8,528 nt of DNA, taken from assembly GCA_937911845.1 (NCBI GenBank), contig CALDQF010000069.1, positions 1 to 8,528 on the forward strand, given 5' to 3'. The notes beneath the pieces were generated by a model. The model worked only from the letters and a program-made list of their open reading frames with translations, was not told the origin of the DNA and ran no database searches. Origin of the DNA: an uncultured Phycisphaera sp. (lineage in GTDB: Bacteria > Planctomycetota > Phycisphaerae > Phycisphaerales > SM1A02). Shown here in pieces: positions 6,634 through 8,528 of the stretch (within the stretch, counting starts at the first letter, position 1; each line of letters begins with the position of its first letter). A program made the translations under genes and the position numbers.

Positions 6634-8072
6634 AGACCGCCCGAGATATTGCCAAACACGTGAACTCGGGAGGATCCGCAGTTGAAATCGTCAAGGATGC
6701 TTTGGACCGCATCCAATCAGATACTTCAAATGCCTTTCGTGAAACTTTTGACAAGTCCGCCTTGGCATCTGCCGCCGAGATCGACCGCCGCGTTGCTGCT
6801 GGTGACTCGGCCGGACCACTTGCTGGCGTGCCCGTGGCGATCAAGGACAACATTTGCACCACCGAGGGTCGCACAAGTTGCGGCTCCAAGATGCTCGAAG
6901 ACTACCGCTCCCCATTTAACGCCACAGTGGTGACCCGACTGCAAGAAGCGGGTGCTGTTGTTGTGGGAAAAGTGAACTGCGATGAGTTCGCCATGGGCTC
7001 CTCAACCGAAACATGCCATTTTGGCCCGGTCAAAAACCCGGCGGACCCCTCCCGGGTTCCCGGCGGTTCATCAGGAGGAAGCGCCGCCGCCGTCGCGGCA
7101 GGCCTGGTGCCTGTGGCCCTTGGTTCAGACACTGGCGGATCCATTCGACAGCCAGCGGCATTCTGTGGCGTAACCGGATTCAAGCCTTCGTACGGCCAAG
7201 TCAGCCGATGGGGATTGGTCGCTTTTGCCTCGAGTCTCGACCAAATTGGCCCTTTCACTGGGGACAGCGCCGATGCAGCGCTGGTCTTTGGCGTTCTCCG
7301 TGGTGGTGATCCCAACGACGGCACCTGTGATCCAGCGCCGGCCAAGCCATGCCAGATTGAACCCGCAGATCTCAAAGGGATGCGCATCGGAATCCCCGCC
7401 CAGGTCACGACCAATGGGAACTCCAAAAGTGTCTCCAACATGCTGCAACAGGTACGGAAGCATTTGACCGACGCAGGCGCCGAGTTGGTTGACATCGACC
7501 TCTCTCTGTTGGACCAAGGCATTTCAACCTACTACGTCATTGCAACCGCTGAGGCTTCATCCAACCTGGCACGGTTTGATGGCATCCGATATGGGCACCG
7601 AGCCAATGCTCCAGGAGCAGGACCCGATCAGTTGATGGCCCTGAGCCGATCCGAAGGATTCGGTGCCGAAGTCCGCCGACGAATATTGCTCGGAACCTAT
7701 GTACTGAGCGCTGGCTACTACGACGCGTACTACAACCGGGCCCTGAAGATCAGGCGAATGATTCGTGACGAATACCTGAAGGCCTTCACGTCGTGTGACG
7801 TGCTGCTCAGCCCAACGACGCCCAGCACGGCGTTTGAACTTGGCGGGATTACCGATCCCGTTGAAATGTATTTGTGCGACCGGTACACCGTGGGAGCGAA
7901 TATCGCGGGTATCCCGGGCGTTTCCATCCCCTTTGGACACGACGATCAGTCGCTCCCCCTGGGTCTGCAATTGCTGGCGGCTCCATTTGCCGATGAAGCA
8001 CTGCTGAACACTGCCGCAGCCGTCGAAGCGGTTCGAGACCAAGCCGGAATTCCAGGAGCCAGAAGCGCGTGA
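6630..8072 (+). CDS. gatA: Asp/Glu-tRNA amidotransferase subunit A (glutaminase)
   Basis: A 480-residue amidase-signature enzyme, close to the 485 residues of S. aureus GatA. It hydrolyses glutamine and sends ammonia to GatB for tRNA amidation. The Ser-cisSer-Lys triad aligns as K72 (VAIKDN), S147 (PGGSSGGSAAAVA) and S171 (GSDTGGSIRQPAAF); the spacings of 75 and 99 residues match S. aureus K79/S154/S178. Further GatA hallmarks are YYVIATAEASSNLARFDG (301-318), RRILLGTYVLSAGYYDAYY (350-368) and ANIAGIPGVSIP (423-434). These favour GatA over a generic amidase, as does the adjacent gatC. I chose the ATG at 6630, which overlaps the gatC stop and has GGGAG seven bases upstream. An ATG 36 bases earlier would intrude further into gatC. 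gatB does not follow; instead the stop overlaps the GTG of the next gene. Confidence 0.96.
   Translation: MKTARDIAKHVNSGGSAVEIVKDALDRIQSDTSNAFRETFDKSALASAAEIDRRVAAGDSAGPLAGVPVAIKDNICTTEGRTSCGSKMLEDYRSPFNATVVTRLQEAGAVVVGKVNCDEFAMGSSTETCHFGPVKNPADPSRVPGGSSGGSAAAVAAGLVPVALGSDTGGSIRQPAAFCGVTGFKPSYGQVSRWGLVAFASSLDQIGPFTGDSADAALVFGVLRGGDPNDGTCDPAPAKPCQIEPADLKGMRIGIPAQVTTNGNSKSVSNMLQQVRKHLTDAGAELVDIDLSLLDQGISTYYVIATAEASSNLARFDGIRYGHRANAPGAGPDQLMALSRSEGFGAEVRRRILLGTYVLSAGYYDAYYNRALKIRRMIRDEYLKAFTSCDVLLSPTTPSTAFELGGITDPVEMYLCDRYTVGANIAGIPGVSIPFGHDDQSLPLGLQLLAAPFADEALLNTAAAVEAVRDQAGIPGARSA
8054..8058 (+). promoter_or_regulatory. Ribosome binding site for the GTG start of the HD gene
   Basis: AGGAG lies inside the last gatA codons, ten bases before GTG at 8069-8071. 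It supports GTG, instead of the internal ATG at 8171, as the start of the downstream gene. Confidence 0.5.
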
Positions 8073-8528
8073 GTGACTTAGGTGATCGCGGACGACCCAC
8101 TTCACGAACCCGCCGAGAAGCGGCTCGTGAAGCCCTTGGGCAATCCAAGCGTGCACCGTTGCTGCAAGCGATGGCTGACTCCAAATGGCACATGGGGCTA
8201 CCAGCACTCTTGGTGGCCACTGCGATCGTCGCGTTCATGGTGCTCTTGGGCCAATCCCGTCCCGAAGTTGTTCCTGGGCGAATTGCCCATCAAACCGTAA
8301 CTGTCCCGCAGGCGGTGACGTTTGTTGACGAAGCCGAATCCCAACGCGCAGTTGAAAATGAACTGGCAATTCTCGATCGCCCAATGCTTCCCGACGACGC
8401 ATGGCTGGCGCGACTGCAAGAAGATTTGGTTGCCGTCGGAAGTGCCATCCGTGCCAGCGAAGCGAGTACCCCAGAGAACGACCGAAGCGCGCTGGGGAAA
8501 ATTTCAGAATCCACTTGGAACCGTCAGG
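8069..8528 (+). CDS. Probable 7TM-HD phosphodiesterase, PgpH-type (N-terminal part, cut by window end)
   Basis: An open frame runs without a stop from GTG 8069 to the right edge (153 codons seen). It starts with a basic, arginine-rich cytoplasmic stretch (about 1-40), then one transmembrane helix (about 43-61, GLPALLVATAIVAFMVLLG). It continues with PGRIAHQTVTVPQAVTFVDE (69-88), which resembles the G.I...D/TV..P....VDE..T opening of the extracellular domain in 7TM-HD proteins such as PgpH, followed by a charged helical region. Known PgpH proteins hydrolyse cyclic di-AMP through a C-terminal HD domain, which is outside this window, so activity cannot be judged. The GTG overlaps the gatA stop by 4 bases and has AGGAG upstream. 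An internal ATG at 8171 would remove the basic leader but keep the membrane helix. The assignment rests on a short motif and topology; another single-pass membrane protein remains possible. Confidence 0.6.
   Translation, partial: MSDLGDRGRPTSRTRREAAREALGQSKRAPLLQAMADSKWHMGLPALLVATAIVAFMVLLGQSRPEVVPGRIAHQTVTVPQAVTFVDEAESQRAVENELAILDRPMLPDDAWLARLQEDLVAVGSAIRASEASTPENDRSALGKISESTWNRQ

Noticed and set aside
7849..8238. Minus-strand frames at the end of gatA (129 and 216 codons, reaching back to 7557)
   Set aside because: They are antisense to conserved gatA sequence and have no family resemblance.
8082..8300. Plus-strand 72-codon frame after gatA
   Set aside because: It is out of frame with the GTG-started HD gene that covers the same bases and has a membrane helix plus a family-like motif. 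The 72-codon frame has neither and ends early.

Overview
The window holds six protein-coding genes on two back-to-back gene strings, with almost no non-coding DNA. The leftward string (6305 down to 1) reads membrane fusion protein, RND efflux permease, then Enzyme I of the phosphotransferase system (PTS). The rightward string (6334 to the right edge) reads gatC, gatA, then the first 153 codons of a probable 7TM-HD phosphodiesterase cut by the window end. I see no rRNA, tRNA, CRISPR array, insertion sequence or phage gene. This looks like ordinary chromosomal DNA, not a mobile island.

Organism: the periplasmic adaptor and RND pump imply a cell with two membranes. The GatCA amidotransferase genes mean that Asn-tRNA and/or Gln-tRNA is made by transamidation. 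The DNA is moderately GC-rich. An Enzyme I without sugar permeases nearby, a 7TM-HD protein and an RND pump with an extra segment before TM2 together remind me of Planctomycetota, perhaps the Phycisphaerae. That is an impression from gene content and protein style, not a demonstrated placement.

Layout: packing is tight. The adaptor stop overlaps the RND GTG start by 4 bases. Enzyme I starts 9 bases after the RND stop. gatC and gatA overlap by ATGA, and gatA and the HD gene overlap by GTGA. The two strings are separated by only 28 bases (6306-6333) if the first adaptor ATG is used. Their promoters must therefore lie at least partly within coding sequence, and a symmetric TATCATA at 6291-6297 could serve as a -10 element for both directions.

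How the genes work together: the adaptor and permease form the inner-membrane and periplasmic parts of a tripartite exporter. No outer-membrane channel is encoded here, so a TolC-like protein must come from elsewhere. Enzyme I takes phosphate from phosphoenolpyruvate and passes it to HPr, which is also not encoded here; its link to the pump may be only co-transcription. GatC and GatA are two of the three subunits of the tRNA amidotransferase; gatB is not beside them. The HD gene probably encodes a membrane phosphodiesterase of the PgpH type that degrades cyclic di-AMP, but its catalytic domain lies beyond the window. Nothing here is a clear new system. The points most worth a second look are the overlapping HD gene, the Enzyme I placed behind an efflux pump, the variant RND proton-relay residue with its extra periplasmic segment, and the compressed divergent promoter region.
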